From an uncultured Sphingomonadaceae bacterium (GTDB taxonomy: Bacteria > Pseudomonadota > Alphaproteobacteria > Sphingomonadales > Sphingomonadaceae), in the NCBI GenBank assembly GCA_947493325.1, contig CANLQI010000001.1, positions 624,501 to 688,500 on the forward strand: DNA of 64,000 nt. Reading direction: 5' to 3'. The notes beneath the pieces are model-generated. The model made no database searches, was not told the origin of the DNA, and worked only from the letters and a program-made list of their open reading frames with translations. How positions within the stretch are numbered: the first letter of the stretch is position 1; every line of letters begins with the position of its first letter. The translations under genes and the position numbers were made by a program. This document shows positions 45,115-56,872 of the stretch, piece after piece.

Positions 45115-45210
45115 AAGCAGCTATTCGGCAATTTCCAGTGATAGGTTACAGCGATTATGATTCTGACAGTATAATATGGTGCTGCTTATTTTGATTTGAG
45201 ACACTATCAA

Positions 45211-45304
45211 TCCGTCATTCCCAGCTCGACTGGGAATCTATCTCACAACGGTTGTATAGGGACGCGAGTGTGGTGAGATAGATTCCCGCTTTCGCGGGAA
45301 TGAC
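45211..45304. repeat. Inverted repeat element (ATCTATCTCA family)
   Basis: GTCATTCCCAGC at the left, GAATCTATCTCACAACGG, then GTGAGATAGATTCCCGC and GCGGGAATGACG at the right: the same layout as 41161-41276. Confidence 0.8.
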
Positions 45305-45328
45305 GACTTTGACTGTATATATTGAAAT

Positions 45329-46567
45329 CTATCCTGTCGTTTCAGCTTCAGCTTCCAACCTGTCTCTGTCCGCACGGCTCATTTTGGTGGCGGCGGTTTT
45401 CAGCTGGCCGCAGGCGGCGTCGATATCGCGGCCGCGGGGTGTGCGCACGGGTGCGCTGATGCCGGCGTCGAATATGATCTTGGAAAACGCCTTGATCCGC
45501 TCCGGCTCCGAACATTCGTAAATTGCGCCAGGCCAGGGATTGAACGGGATCAGATTGACTTTGGCGGGCAGGTCATATTTGCGGATAAGATTGACGAGTT
45601 CACGCGCGTCATCGTCGCTGTCATTCTTGTCTTTCAGCATCACATATTCAAACGTGATGCGGCGCGCGTTGTTAACGCCGGGGTATTGGTAACAGGCCTC
45701 CAGTAGTTCCTCGATACCGTATTTGCGGTTGATCGGTACAATCTCGTCGCGCACTTCTTTGGTCACCGCATGCAGCGATACGGCAAGGTTCACGCCGATT
45801 TCCGCGCCCGCGCGTTCCATCATCGGCACCACGCCGCTGGTCGACAATGTGATGCGGCGCTTTGACAGCGACAGCCCTTCGCCGTCCATCACCACCTGCA
45901 TCGCATCGCGGACATTGTCGAAATTATAAAGCGGCTCGCCCATACCCATCAGCACGATATTCGTGAGCATGCGTCCATCTGCTCTATAGGCATCGGCGCG
46001 ATAGCTATCTTCGCTGTCATCGTCACTCAGGTCCATATTGCCTTTGGGCCATTCGCCCAGCGCGTCGCGCGCCAGCATGACCTGCCCGACAATTTCGCCC
46101 GGTGTCAGGTTGCGCACCAGCCGCATCGTGCCAGTGTGGCAGAATGTACAGTTGAGCGTGCAGCCGACCTGGCTGGAAATACACAGCGTGCCGCGGTCCG
46201 CATCGGGAATGAACACCATTTCATAATCCTGCGCATCGGGCGTGCGCAGCAGCCATTTGCGTGTGCCATCCTCGGACACCTGCGCCTCGACCACCTCCGG
46301 CCGGTCAATCACGAAGCGCGCATCCAGCCAGGGGCGCAGCGTTTTTGACATATCGGTCATGGCGTTAAAATCGGAAAGACCGCGGTGATAAATCCAGTGA
46401 AACACCTGTTTCGACCGCAGCTTTGCCTGCTTTTCATCCAGCCCCGCTTCAGCGAACAATTCACGTATCTGCGCCTTGGACAGGCCCATTAAATCCACCC
46501 GCCCGTCAGCACGCGGCGTGACGTTGCGGGGTATGGGAACAGGGTCGATATGGCCGGGAATCTGCAT
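45329..46567 (-). CDS. rlmN: 23S rRNA (adenine-2503-C2) methyltransferase / tRNA A37 methyltransferase
   Basis: 412 residues from [10 protein letters not shown]. An N-terminal accessory domain ([15 protein letters not shown]) precedes the radical-SAM barrel with cluster motif [11 protein letters not shown] (CxxxCxxC), [12 protein letters not shown] and the C-terminal cysteine in [24 protein letters not shown]. RlmN methylates A2503 of 23S rRNA and A37 of some tRNAs. An acidic insertion ([11 protein letters not shown]) sits in the middle. The frame upstream to 46618 lacks family resemblance. Confidence 0.95.
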   Translation of the reverse strand: MQIPGHIDPVPIPRNVTPRADGRVDLMGLSKAQIRELFAEAGLDEKQAKLRSKQVFHWIYHRGLSDFNAMTDMSKTLRPWLDARFVIDRPEVVEAQVSEDGTRKWLLRTPDAQDYEMVFIPDADRGTLCISSQVGCTLNCTFCHTGTMRLVRNLTPGEIVGQVMLARDALGEWPKGNMDLSDDDSEDSYRADAYRADGRMLTNIVLMGMGEPLYNFDNVRDAMQVVMDGEGLSLSKRRITLSTSGVVPMMERAGAEIGVNLAVSLHAVTKEVRDEIVPINRKYGIEELLEACYQYPGVNNARRITFEYVMLKDKNDSDDDARELVNLIRKYDLPAKVNLIPFNPWPGAIYECSEPERIKAFSKIIFDAGISAPVRTPRGRDIDAACGQLKTAATKMSRADRDRLEAEAETTG

Positions 46568-46636
46568 GAAAAGGCATATAGGGGAGGGTGCGTGGAAATG
46601 GAAGCGGTGTGTCAACAATCTCTACCGGTTCTTTGT

Positions 46637-46795
46637 CTGTCACCCCAGCGCATGCTGGGGTCCAGCTAAGGGTGCGAGCGTGCTGCGAGGTTTGCGCATA
46701 ATGTGGAACATATCAAAGATGCGCCTTGCCAGAAGCGGCAAGCCTTTTACCATATGATGCATTATCTGGATTCCAGCCTTCGCTGGAATGACAAA
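46637..46795. repeat. Hairpin repeats between rlmN and the GFA gene
   Basis: GTCACCCCAGCGCATGCTGGGGTCC (about 46638-46662) and GGATTCCAGCCTTCGCTGGAATGAC (about 46769-46793) form two hairpins with different stems that face each other, again the paired-hairpin layout. Confidence 0.7.
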
Positions 46796-46835
46796 TGCGT
46801 ATAAGATCTCCAAATAAAAATTCAGGAGAATAACA

Positions 46836-47216
46836 ATGCCAAAAGGATCATGCCTGTGCGGGGCGGTTGCCATTCAGGTGGAGGGCGAGCTGGCCGCGCC
46901 CGATGCATGCCATTGTTCGCAGTGCCGCAAACAGTCGGGGCATTACTGGGCGTCCACCGATGTGCCCGAAGAGCGTCTGACAATCACCGGCGGGGACAAT
47001 ATCATCTGGTATGAGGCGTCTGAAAAGGTGCGGCGCGGGTTTTGCAAGACGTGCGGGTCCTATCTGTTCTGGGACCCCATTCACCATCCACGCACGGCGG
47101 TGGCCATGGGTGCATTCGATGCACCGACAGGTGCGCAGCTTGGGTCACATATCTATGTATCGGACAAGGGCGATTATTATGATATTGGCGATGACCTGCC
47201 GCAAAACGCGCAATAG
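46836..47216 (+). CDS. GFA family (CENP-V/Gfa-like) zinc-binding protein
   Basis: 126 residues with the full zinc-ligand set: GSCLCGAV, ACHCSQCRKQSG and FCKTCGSYLFW. AGGAG stands about eight bases before the ATG. The family is named after glutathione-dependent formaldehyde-activating enzyme, but most members have unknown substrates. It is convergent with the WD/YCF48-like lipoprotein gene, directly adjacent. Confidence 0.92.
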   Translation: MPKGSCLCGAVAIQVEGELAAPDACHCSQCRKQSGHYWASTDVPEERLTITGGDNIIWYEASEKVRRGFCKTCGSYLFWDPIHHPRTAVAMGAFDAPTGAQLGSHIYVSDKGDYYDIGDDLPQNAQ

Positions 47217-48338
47217 TTATTTTCCCAAATTCAGTTTCTGCACCTCGGTGCCGATCGCATATATATCGGCACCCTGCTCGGTTGGCACAATCCTGAATTT
47301 ATTGGCGGCTCTGGCTATGGGGACAGGTTTGAAACTCTTGCCGCCGTCGCTGGTATAAAAACCGCCCGCCATTGTGCCGACCCATCCATGGTTTTTATCG
47401 GCAAAGCCAATGCCGAACTGGCGCGCCTTGGCATTAACAGTTAGCGGCAATTCCTGCCAACTTTTGCCGCCATCGGATGTTTTGACAATCAGCTGCTGTG
47501 CGCGCTCGGGATCATAATTTTGTACAGTGGCAAAACCATTTAGTCTGTCTGGAAATGATGCTTTCCATATCAATTCCCCGGTGCGGCCGGATTTATAGAC
47601 TTCGCGCCAGTTTTCCCCGCCATCTTCGGTGCGCAGGATCAGTCCTTCATTATCGCCTGACCGGCTCGTGCTGGCAAAAACCAGTCCGGTATTTTCATCG
47701 AAAAACTTTACGTCCAATATCATGCCTGCATGCTGCGCCATATCGATGACCGACCATGTCTGGCCGCCGTCCACTGACCGCAAAATACCCGTGGGACCTC
47801 CGACACGGCCCGCGGCATGTATGACGGTAAGCGGTCTCAGTTCGCCCTGATAAATTCTCTCTGTTTGCAAAATATCAATTGCGCAGACGCCCTTTATGGT
47901 CTTCCCGCCCAAATCGACCGGGGCCCAGCTTTTGCCGCCGTCATTGGTGCGGTACAGCGGTGTTTCATCGGTCACGCCCGGATAATAATCCGTACCGACA
48001 TTGCCGATAAAACCGGTTTTTTCATCAAGAAAACCCAGCGCCCGGATGAATGTGCCGGGACGGCTGGCAACCTTGCTCCAGCTTGTCCCGCCATCTGTGG
48101 TTGCGTAAAGATCGCCTTTGCCGGTGCCGTACCAGCCATGTGTGGGTGTGGCAAAGCTGATATCATCGCGCTTTCCCTTATAACCGGCGGTGTCCAGCGT
48201 TTGCCAATCGTTGGAAATGACAGTGGACGGCAATATTGCAAAGCCGCTTGCACTGTTACCTCCTTGCGAGGAAGTGCCCATGCAGCCTGTAAGCAGCAAG
48301 GCCGGTATAATCATAAGGCTATTATAAATTTTGTACAT
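47217..48338 (-). CDS. YCF48/BNR-repeat lipoprotein
   Basis: 373 residues from MYKIYNSLMIIPALLLTGC, a lipoprotein signal with lipobox LLTGC; AAGGAG lies seven bases upstream. The protein is a beta-propeller made of Asp-box repeats: DGGTSW, DGGKSW, DGGQTW, DGGENW, DGGKSW and DGGKSF, about 45-60 residues apart. Such propellers resemble plant HCF136/YCF48 and sialidase-like folds; no catalytic residues are evident. The glyoxalase-like gene is 19 bases upstream on the same strand and likely co-transcribed. Confidence 0.85.
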   Translation of the reverse strand: MYKIYNSLMIIPALLLTGCMGTSSQGGNSASGFAILPSTVISNDWQTLDTAGYKGKRDDISFATPTHGWYGTGKGDLYATTDGGTSWSKVASRPGTFIRALGFLDEKTGFIGNVGTDYYPGVTDETPLYRTNDGGKSWAPVDLGGKTIKGVCAIDILQTERIYQGELRPLTVIHAAGRVGGPTGILRSVDGGQTWSVIDMAQHAGMILDVKFFDENTGLVFASTSRSGDNEGLILRTEDGGENWREVYKSGRTGELIWKASFPDRLNGFATVQNYDPERAQQLIVKTSDGGKSWQELPLTVNAKARQFGIGFADKNHGWVGTMAGGFYTSDGGKSFKPVPIARAANKFRIVPTEQGADIYAIGTEVQKLNLGK

Positions 48339-48357
48339 TTGGGTTCTCCTTAACCGC

Positions 48358-48732
48358 TTATAGATTCTCGCCGAACAGCACTCTATGTCCATCGGGCGTG
48401 CGTACGCCAAATTCGCGCATGTCCCACGGTTTGTCTTCCGGCTGTGACATAATGTCGACTTTGCTATCCTTGATCTCGTCAAAATAGGCGTCGATATCGT
48501 CAAATTCGATATAGCCGAAATATTGATGGTCACCGAGATCCGGCACCGGAATAGCATCTGGACAACTGCCGAGCATTATCATGCACGGTCCGCGTTTGAC
48601 AAACACCCAGCCGCCCAGATCGCGCAGCTTTTCAAACTTCATCTCATCCATCCACCAGCGGGCAGTCGCCATCGCATCAGGTACGGCAAGAACATAGTTC
48701 ATGCCGGTGATTTCCGGTTTTCCGTGCGCCAT
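48358..48732 (-). CDS. VOC (glyoxalase/bleomycin resistance) superfamily protein
   Basis: 124 residues from MAHGKPEITG; AGGAG sits about seven bases upstream. A single VOC module with beta-alpha-beta-beta-beta repeats: YVLAVPDAMATARWW, then QYFGYIEFDDIDAYFDEI and the end FGVRTPDGHRVLFGENL with the metal-ligand glutamate. The substrate is not predictable. It is first in a two-gene unit with the YCF48-like lipoprotein. Confidence 0.85.
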   Translation of the reverse strand: MAHGKPEITGMNYVLAVPDAMATARWWMDEMKFEKLRDLGGWVFVKRGPCMIMLGSCPDAIPVPDLGDHQYFGYIEFDDIDAYFDEIKDSKVDIMSQPEDKPWDMREFGVRTPDGHRVLFGENL

Positions 48733-48949
48733 ATCGATTTCTCCTGCCGTACTTTTGCACTTCCGCCTTATTTTGCGAAACACAAGTCAAATTCCATAAT
48801 GATACAAATTGGATAGACGAACGGTTTCGAGGAGCGCAGTTCCTCACGCATCATGGTTTGGCTGTAAATCTATCTGATAAAGGTACGGTCATTATTTGAT
48901 TAACGCACAATGACTTGAGGTTTTAGCGGGATGACAATTGTTTGGAACC

Positions 48950-48977
48950 TTGTCAGACGACCAAATGTTCCTATTAT
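48950..48977 (+). promoter_or_regulatory. Sigma70-type promoter of the Y-family polymerase gene
   Basis: TTGTCA (48950-48955) and TATTAT (48972-48977) are 16 bases apart, placing the transcript start near 48984. Confidence 0.55.
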
Positions 48978-48981
48978 GTTC
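48967..48981 (+). promoter_or_regulatory. LexA (SOS) box, alphaproteobacterial type
   Basis: GTTC-N7-GTTC: GTTC at 48967 and 48978 with the spacer CTATTAT, an exact match to the alphaproteobacterial LexA operator. It covers the -10 element, so LexA binding would block transcription directly. Confidence 0.85.
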
Positions 48982-49052
48982 CAATGTTTATTCTTGATGA
49001 TTCGCACGGCGCTGAGGGTGAGGGGCTGGCGCTGGCCAGCCATGCGTCGGGC

Positions 49053-50450
49053 ATGCGGTTCCTGTTTGTCGATTTCAACGCCTATTTTGCCAGTGTTGAG
49101 CAGCATGACGAACCAGTGCTGCGTGGCAGGCCAGTGCTGGTCACGCCCCTTGAATCCGAACACAGCGGTGCGATTGCCGCGAGTTACGAGGCCAAGAAAT
49201 ACGGGATAACACGCGGTACGACTGTCCGGGAGGCGCGGCGGCTCTGTCCTGGTATCGCCATTCGTCCCGCGCGCCATGACCGCTATGTCTCCATGCATCA
49301 TGAATTGATGCGCGAGATTGAGCGGCATCTGCCGATCCACCGTATTTGCTCCGTTGATGAATGTGTGTGCCGTCTCAACCCCGAAGAAGCGGGCGTAGAG
49401 GTGGCACGCGCCAAGGCGCTGGAGATTAAACGCGGCATTTACAAAAACATTGGCCCTGCGATGCGATGTTCGATTGGTCTTGCCTCCTCCAGCCTGCTTG
49501 CCAAGCTGGCCAGCGATTTGCAGAAACCCGACGGCCTGACGGTGATCGAGACGTCGTCACTGCCGGAAAGACTCGCGGATTTGCCTTTGCGCGCGATTCC
49601 GGGCGTGGGGGCGGGCATATTCAACCGGTTGGAACGTTCCGGGGTGACGACGTTTACGCAGCTGTGGAACCTGCAACCCAAACGCGCGCGGGCGATCTGG
49701 AATTCGGTTAACGGAGAGAAATTTCTCTACGCGCTCAAGGGATATGACATTCCCGACCTGACTGAGCCCAAAAAAGGTATGATCGGGCATAGCCGCGTGC
49801 TTTCCGGCGAACATCGGACATCACAGGGCGCGCGCATCGTGGCCCGAGCATTGCTGCTGAAAGCCGCGAGCCGGCTGCGCCATACCGGCTATTATGCGGG
49901 CGCGATGACAGTGTCGATGAAGCTTTATCCCAATGGACGAATATCGCATGAAATGCGGTTCCGTGCGACACAGAACAGCTGGGTTTTCCTGAAAGAACTG
50001 AGCGCCCATTGGCGACCGATGATACGCGCGCTGATGCGGCAGGCAGAACAGTCAAAACTGCGCGGCCCGGCAAATGACCACGGGCAGGGGCGTTACCGGC
50101 GGCAGGTCCCGGCGCTGTCGCTGAAAGGCGTGACGGTGTACCTGCATGGCCTGCGTGACAGCCCGCCCGATCCCGACCTGTTTGTGCCCAAGGCGCAAGA
50201 CCAGCGCGACGTTACCGAGGCGATGCTGTGGAACCGGATTGATGCACTCAACCGGCGCTATGGCATGACCACTGTAATGCCCGCCTCACAGTATGGGCTG
50301 GATCTCAATTATCTGGGCGTGAAAATCGCGTTCAGCCGCGTGCCGGATACATCTGAATTTGCCGATGTCGGAGGTTTGGAGCGTAAAACAGGCGCAAAGG
50401 AAATGCGGCATGAATCGCGCCGCCGGAACCCGGCCAAGGCGTTTTACTGA
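49053..50450 (+). CDS. SOS-controlled Y-family DNA polymerase (DinB/UmuC-like)
   Basis: About 465 residues from MRFLFVDFNAYFASVEQ, the usual start of this family. Catalytic acidic residues are intact: DFNAYFASVE and CSVDECVCRL. A helix-hairpin-helix (LPLRAIPGVGAGIFNRL) and a little-finger domain follow; the C-terminus (RHESRRRNPAKAFY) is longer than DinB of E. coli. It performs translesion synthesis. The frame is open to 48942 with an ATG at 48984, but that would make the message leaderless given the promoter; 49053 is preferred with moderate certainty. Confidence 0.88.
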   Translation: MRFLFVDFNAYFASVEQHDEPVLRGRPVLVTPLESEHSGAIAASYEAKKYGITRGTTVREARRLCPGIAIRPARHDRYVSMHHELMREIERHLPIHRICSVDECVCRLNPEEAGVEVARAKALEIKRGIYKNIGPAMRCSIGLASSSLLAKLASDLQKPDGLTVIETSSLPERLADLPLRAIPGVGAGIFNRLERSGVTTFTQLWNLQPKRARAIWNSVNGEKFLYALKGYDIPDLTEPKKGMIGHSRVLSGEHRTSQGARIVARALLLKAASRLRHTGYYAGAMTVSMKLYPNGRISHEMRFRATQNSWVFLKELSAHWRPMIRALMRQAEQSKLRGPANDHGQGRYRRQVPALSLKGVTVYLHGLRDSPPDPDLFVPKAQDQRDVTEAMLWNRIDALNRRYGMTTVMPASQYGLDLNYLGVKIAFSRVPDTSEFADVGGLERKTGAKEMRHESRRRNPAKAFY

Positions 50451-50457
50451 TGCCGCC

Positions 50458-50937
50458 TCACCACACGCTGGATTGCGCGGCTCCGCGCCTGATATCTTCC
50501 AGCCGCCGGTGCACCGACTGCGTGGTGGTGGCGGGCAGGGCATCCAGTGCGAAAAACCGTGCTTCCACTATTTCGTAGCCATCGGCTTCGGGCATATCAT
50601 CCGTGCGTGCGGTGAAAAGATGTATATGATTGCGCGCGCCCATACTGGTATCAAGATATACGCCCAGCGGCCTCACATCACACGCGGCACAGCCCGTTTC
50701 CTCGCGCAATTCGCGCAATGCCGCTTCCTGCGGGTCTTCACCGCGCTTCACACCGCCGCCGGGCAGCATATAAAGATTGCTCTTGCCATAACTGTGCCGG
50801 ATCAGCAGCAATTCGCCCGCATCATTAAATGTCATGATTTTCGCACCATACAGCGCCGGCTTTGCAAAGCGCCAATAGGCCAGCCGCAATTGCTGGGCGA
50901 TACGATAGGCGAGGTGGATGGGCTTTACCGAATGCAT
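50458..50937 (-). CDS. Nudix hydrolase
   Basis: 159 residues with the Nudix box GGGVKRGEDPQEAALRELREETGC, split here as GGGVKRGEDPQEAAL and RELREETGC, including the metal-binding REEL-type glutamates. Family members hydrolyse nucleoside diphosphate derivatives. Convergent with the polymerase gene (8 bases) and divergent from tag, it sits in a small DNA-damage cluster, which hints at nucleotide pool cleaning (inference). Confidence 0.9.
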   Translation of the reverse strand: MHSVKPIHLAYRIAQQLRLAYWRFAKPALYGAKIMTFNDAGELLLIRHSYGKSNLYMLPGGGVKRGEDPQEAALRELREETGCAACDVRPLGVYLDTSMGARNHIHLFTARTDDMPEADGYEIVEARFFALDALPATTTQSVHRRLEDIRRGAAQSSVW

Positions 50938-50999
50938 AGGGCTTCATCTGTTGAACGAAGCATTAGCCTAACATAGGTCAGTGTAAAGGAGAGACATAA

Positions 51000-51578
51000 A
51001 TGATTGAAGGCACAGATGGAAAGACACGCTGTTTTGGCGGCGCGCCGGGCAAGGAGTTTTACGCCGACTATCATGACAATGAATGGGCCGTGCCATGCCA
51101 TGATGACCGGGAGCTGTTCGAAATGCTGATCCTGGAAGGCGCGCAGGCAGGGCTAAGCTGGGAGACGGTGCTGAAAAAACGTGAAGGATATCGCAAAGCA
51201 TTTCACGGGTTCGATATCGCCAAAGTGGCGGCCATGCAGGATGATGAGCTGGAAGCGTTGCGCGGCAATCCCGATATTATCCGCAACAAACTGAAAATCT
51301 ATTCGGCGCGCAAAAATGCGCGGGTTTTTATGGAAATGCAGCAGGAATTCGGATCGTTCGATGCATGGCTATGGGACCATGTGGATGGCATGCCGATTGA
51401 CAATCGCGGTAGGGATTGGGGCGATATCCCAGTCTCCACCCCGATCAGCGATGCTATATCGAAAACGCTCAAAAAACGGGGCATGAGCTTTGTCGGGACG
51501 ACGATCATCTATGCCTATATGCAAGCGGTGGGCATGGTGAATGACCATGCGAAAGGATGCTGGAAAAGCGCGGATTAA
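51000..51578 (+). CDS. tag: DNA-3-methyladenine glycosylase I
   Basis: 192 residues. Typical Tag start RCFGGAPGKEFYADYHDNEWAVP, FEMLILEGAQAGLSWETVLKKR with the catalytic glutamate, GMSFVGTTIIYAYMQAVGMVNDH with a zinc-ligand histidine at the end and C-terminal cysteine (AKGCW). It removes 3-methyladenine from alkylated DNA. AGGAG lies nine bases before the ATG. Confidence 0.96.
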   Translation: MIEGTDGKTRCFGGAPGKEFYADYHDNEWAVPCHDDRELFEMLILEGAQAGLSWETVLKKREGYRKAFHGFDIAKVAAMQDDELEALRGNPDIIRNKLKIYSARKNARVFMEMQQEFGSFDAWLWDHVDGMPIDNRGRDWGDIPVSTPISDAISKTLKKRGMSFVGTTIIYAYMQAVGMVNDHAKGCWKSAD

Positions 51579-51832
51579 TGTGAATGACCGGACAGCATAC
51601 CGTTGCGCGATAGATGCAGCAGCGCCATGGTCCGGTCCGAATGGCAATGCGCTATGCCTGACATGGAAACGGCATAATGCGCACCGTGCTTCCAGTTTTC
51701 GGTTGCCCCCATGATGGTGCCGACGCAAATTCCGGCGGTGAGCACCGCGCCCAGCGTAATGCCGTTGCGGACCCGCCGGAAGAAGGGAAGCGAAGGCATC
51801 GTGAATTGAATCGATATGGATTGTATCGACAT
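51575..51832 (-). CDS. Small membrane protein of unknown function
   Basis: 85 residues from MSIQSISIQF. One hydrophobic helix (GITLGAVLTAGICVGTIMGA) is followed by a hydrophilic, histidine-containing tail (AHCHSDRTMALLHLSRNG ... HSH). It overlaps the end of tag by four bases on the opposite strand. The family is not recognised, and the histidine-rich tail might bind metal. A frame of 96 residues from 51865 is an alternative. Confidence 0.5.
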   Translation of the reverse strand: MSIQSISIQFTMPSLPFFRRVRNGITLGAVLTAGICVGTIMGATENWKHGAHYAVSMSGIAHCHSDRTMALLHLSRNGMLSGHSH

Positions 51833-52067
51833 GCAAACTCCACTTTCATCTTCAAGCGCCGGCACCCAGGGGTAATGCGGGTTACCGTGGATAATGCTAC
51901 GGAAACTAGGGCAGATAGGTCAATGCATGCAGGCCGTATTTTCGGCTAACGGCCCTTTCCATTCTACCAAATGGAAATTTTTACGGTTTGATGCAGGTCA
52001 ATGCATTTTTGCGACATTCGGTTTATTTCCGTTATCCAGATTTGTGTGAAGGATAGAGGGCGAGGAT

Positions 52068-53021
52068 ATGACCATGCGTATGAACAGCAGGACGGGAAAC
52101 AAGCGCGTAGCGGATACTCCTGCTGCCACGAAGTCCAAACAGACCCCGCAGCCGATTGTACCGGGGCGCAGAAACAGTCCGCAAAACAGATTCGAACAGG
52201 GTAAATATCCTTATTCCAAAAAAATGTCGCGCAGGGAATATGAAGCGACCAAGGCAAAGCTGCAGGCGGAGCTTTTGAAAGTACAGCTTTGGGCGCAAGA
52301 GACAGGCGAGAAATTCGTGCTGTTGTTCGAAGGCCGGGATGCCGCAGGCAAGGGCGGGACGATCAAGCGGTTTACCGAACATCTCAACCCCCGCCAGTCG
52401 CGCGTGGTGGCACTCGCCAAGCCGGGCGACCATGAGAAAGGACAATGGTTTTTTCAGCGGTATATCGAGCATTTGCCGACATCAGGTGAAATGGTCTTCT
52501 ATGACCGCAGCTGGTATAACCGCGCGGGTGTCGAGCGGGTCATGGGGTTTTGCTCTCCGGCGGAATATCTGGAGTTTATGCGGCAGGCCCCCGAGCTGGA
52601 ACGGATGCTGGTGCGTTCGGGTATCCGCATGTTCAAATACTGGTTTTCCGTGACGCAGGATGAGCAGCACGCCCGGTTTGACGCGCGCAAAACCGATCCG
52701 CTCAAACGCTGGAAACTCTCTCCGATTGACCAGGCCAGCCTGAACAAATGGGATGATTATACCGAGGCAAAGGAGGCGATGTTCTTTTACACCGACACCG
52801 CCGATGCGCCCTGGACAATCATCAAGTCAAACGACAAAAAACGCGCGCGCATCAACTGCATGATGCATTTCCTGCACAATATAGATTATCCGGAAAAAGA
52901 CACAGGCCTTGTCGTCGCCCCCGACCCGCTGATCGTCGGCAGTACATCACACGTGCTCCACAATGACGACCATATCCTGGGCAAATCACTGCATCCGGAT
53001 CAGCGGCATAAGGGGAAATAA
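52068..53021 (+). CDS. ppk2: Polyphosphate kinase 2
   Basis: 317 residues; GAGG stands about seven bases upstream. PPK2 signatures: Walker A in FEGRDAAGKGGTIKRF, Walker B/lid FYDRSWYNRAGVERVMGF, and the ending VAPDPLIVGS. An N-terminal basic, disordered stretch of about 45 residues precedes the domain. PPK2 enzymes phosphorylate nucleoside mono- or diphosphates using polyphosphate. The subclass cannot be set from motifs alone. Confidence 0.94.
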   Translation: MTMRMNSRTGNKRVADTPAATKSKQTPQPIVPGRRNSPQNRFEQGKYPYSKKMSRREYEATKAKLQAELLKVQLWAQETGEKFVLLFEGRDAAGKGGTIKRFTEHLNPRQSRVVALAKPGDHEKGQWFFQRYIEHLPTSGEMVFYDRSWYNRAGVERVMGFCSPAEYLEFMRQAPELERMLVRSGIRMFKYWFSVTQDEQHARFDARKTDPLKRWKLSPIDQASLNKWDDYTEAKEAMFFYTDTADAPWTIIKSNDKKRARINCMMHFLHNIDYPEKDTGLVVAPDPLIVGSTSHVLHNDDHILGKSLHPDQRHKGK

Positions 53022-53025
53022 TGCC

Positions 53026-53160
53026 TCATTCCCGCGAAGGCGGGAATCCAACCCCCAAGATATCCTCAGTCATAGCTTGTAGATTGTATATAAGGCCGCC
53101 ACCATCTTATTTTGTCTTGCAAGAACGGGAAATGGATTCCCGCCTTCGCGGGAATGACGG
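53026..53160. repeat. Inverted repeat element between ppk2 and gyrB
   Basis: CATTCCCGCGAAGGCGGGAATCCAA and, about 80 bases on, GGATTCCCGCCTTCGCGGGAATGACG form two hairpins that are also inverted copies of each other. The rest of the 365-bp gap shows no gene; a third hairpin-like GACTCCGGCCTGCGCCGGGG lies near 53331 close to the gyrB 3' end. Confidence 0.8.
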
Positions 53161-53386
53161 ATGAAGGGGCCTGCCTAAAAAGTCTCGCTAAGTTTCTCGG
53201 CTGTGTTCAGAACATGCGTCGTTTTCAAGCTTTCGTACCTTATGCCTTTGTGTGAAATCGCTCATTCCGTCTTTTCAGAGGTAGGGCAAAATTCAATATA
53301 TGCGCCGTGTTGATGCGAAAGAACTTGCGGGACTCCGGCCTGCGCCGGGGTTGACGCTTCGGAACGCTTGCGCATTCCGTGGCGCG

Positions 53387-55975
<2,589 letters not shown>

Positions 55976-56066
55976 TTATGATTATATTTCAGGGGTTTTG
56001 TGTGTTTACGGCTTGCACTTGCATATAGAAAACATGTACCGCGCGAAATGATGGGAGCAAAAGGAA

Positions 56067-56429
56067 ATGAAAAAAGTGAATTTTACCGATGCTTTCGCGC
56101 AAATCGGCGAATATTGGCAGCCGTATATTGCGGGGTCGGTCAATGATGCGCATGTGAAACTGGCCAAGTTTTCCGGCAAGTTTGACTGGCATCATCATGA
56201 CAATGAAGATGAACTGTTCTTGGTGATCAAGGGACGGATGCGCATGGGACTGCGCGACGGGGATATTGACCTGAAGCAGGGCGAAATGATTATCGTGCCC
56301 CGCGGCGTAGAACATTGCCCGGAAGCGCTGGACGGCGAATGCCATGTGCTGATGCTGGAGCCGAAAACGACACTGAATACGGGCAATATCGTGAATGATC
56401 GCACCGTGGCAGAGTTGAAGAGGATATAA
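56067..56429 (+). CDS. Cupin domain protein
   Basis: 120 residues, single cupin fold with the metal-binding motifs WHHHDNEDELFLVIKGRMRM (motif 1, two His and Glu) and PRGVEHCPEAL (motif 2). AAAGGAA lies about six bases before the ATG. The role of stand-alone small cupins is undetermined. A repeat element follows at 56481-56569. Confidence 0.88.
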   Translation: MKKVNFTDAFAQIGEYWQPYIAGSVNDAHVKLAKFSGKFDWHHHDNEDELFLVIKGRMRMGLRDGDIDLKQGEMIIVPRGVEHCPEALDGECHVLMLEPKTTLNTGNIVNDRTVAELKRI

Positions 56430-56480
56430 GATTCCGGCTTTTTGCGTTGAAGCGCGGCGGCTTCGGTGCCCTCCTTTTTC

Positions 56481-56569
56481 CAGTATTCCGGCGGAGGCCG
56501 GAATCCAGCAGTGCCATAGAGCAGCCGTTCCGCCTGTCGCCCTGGGCCCCGGCCTGCGCCGGGGCACAT
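56481..56569. repeat. Two-hairpin repeat element, GC variant
   Basis: GTATTCCGGCGGAGGCCGGAATCCAG at the left and CCCCGGCCTGCGCCGGGGCAC at the right; the layout of the 1214 family with different stem sequence. Confidence 0.75.
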
Positions 56570-56630
56570 GAAAGGGGGCCTGCCCCACCCAGCCTCAGAG
56601 TCTTTAATTGGCTCGCTCTCGCTCACTAAG

Positions 56631-56710
56631 CGGTACCGGCCCTCTCCCCACCCAACCTCCCGACAAGGTATAATATATCGGGAGGTTGGGTGGGGAGAGG
56701 GCCGGTGCCG
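56631..56710. repeat. Large palindrome with 33-base arms upstream of guaA
   Basis: Arms 56631-56663 and 56678-56710 are inverted copies with one mismatch, around a 14-base AT-rich centre (AAGGTATAATATA). The arm starts CGGTACCGGCCC and ends CAACCTCCCGA. No open frame uses it. It may be a miniature mobile element or a strong bidirectional terminator. Confidence 0.85.
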
Positions 56711-56872
56711 CGTTCCTGCAGGCTTTCGCGCAAGCGAAAAACAGCCGTGAGGGCTAAAAGACAATCAAGCTCACCCTGAGCGGAGCAGGAGCTGTTTTGC
56801 CAGACCATATTTAACCAAAATATCCATACACCCACTGGACTCTCGTGCCCGCCCAAACTATCGCATGGGCGC

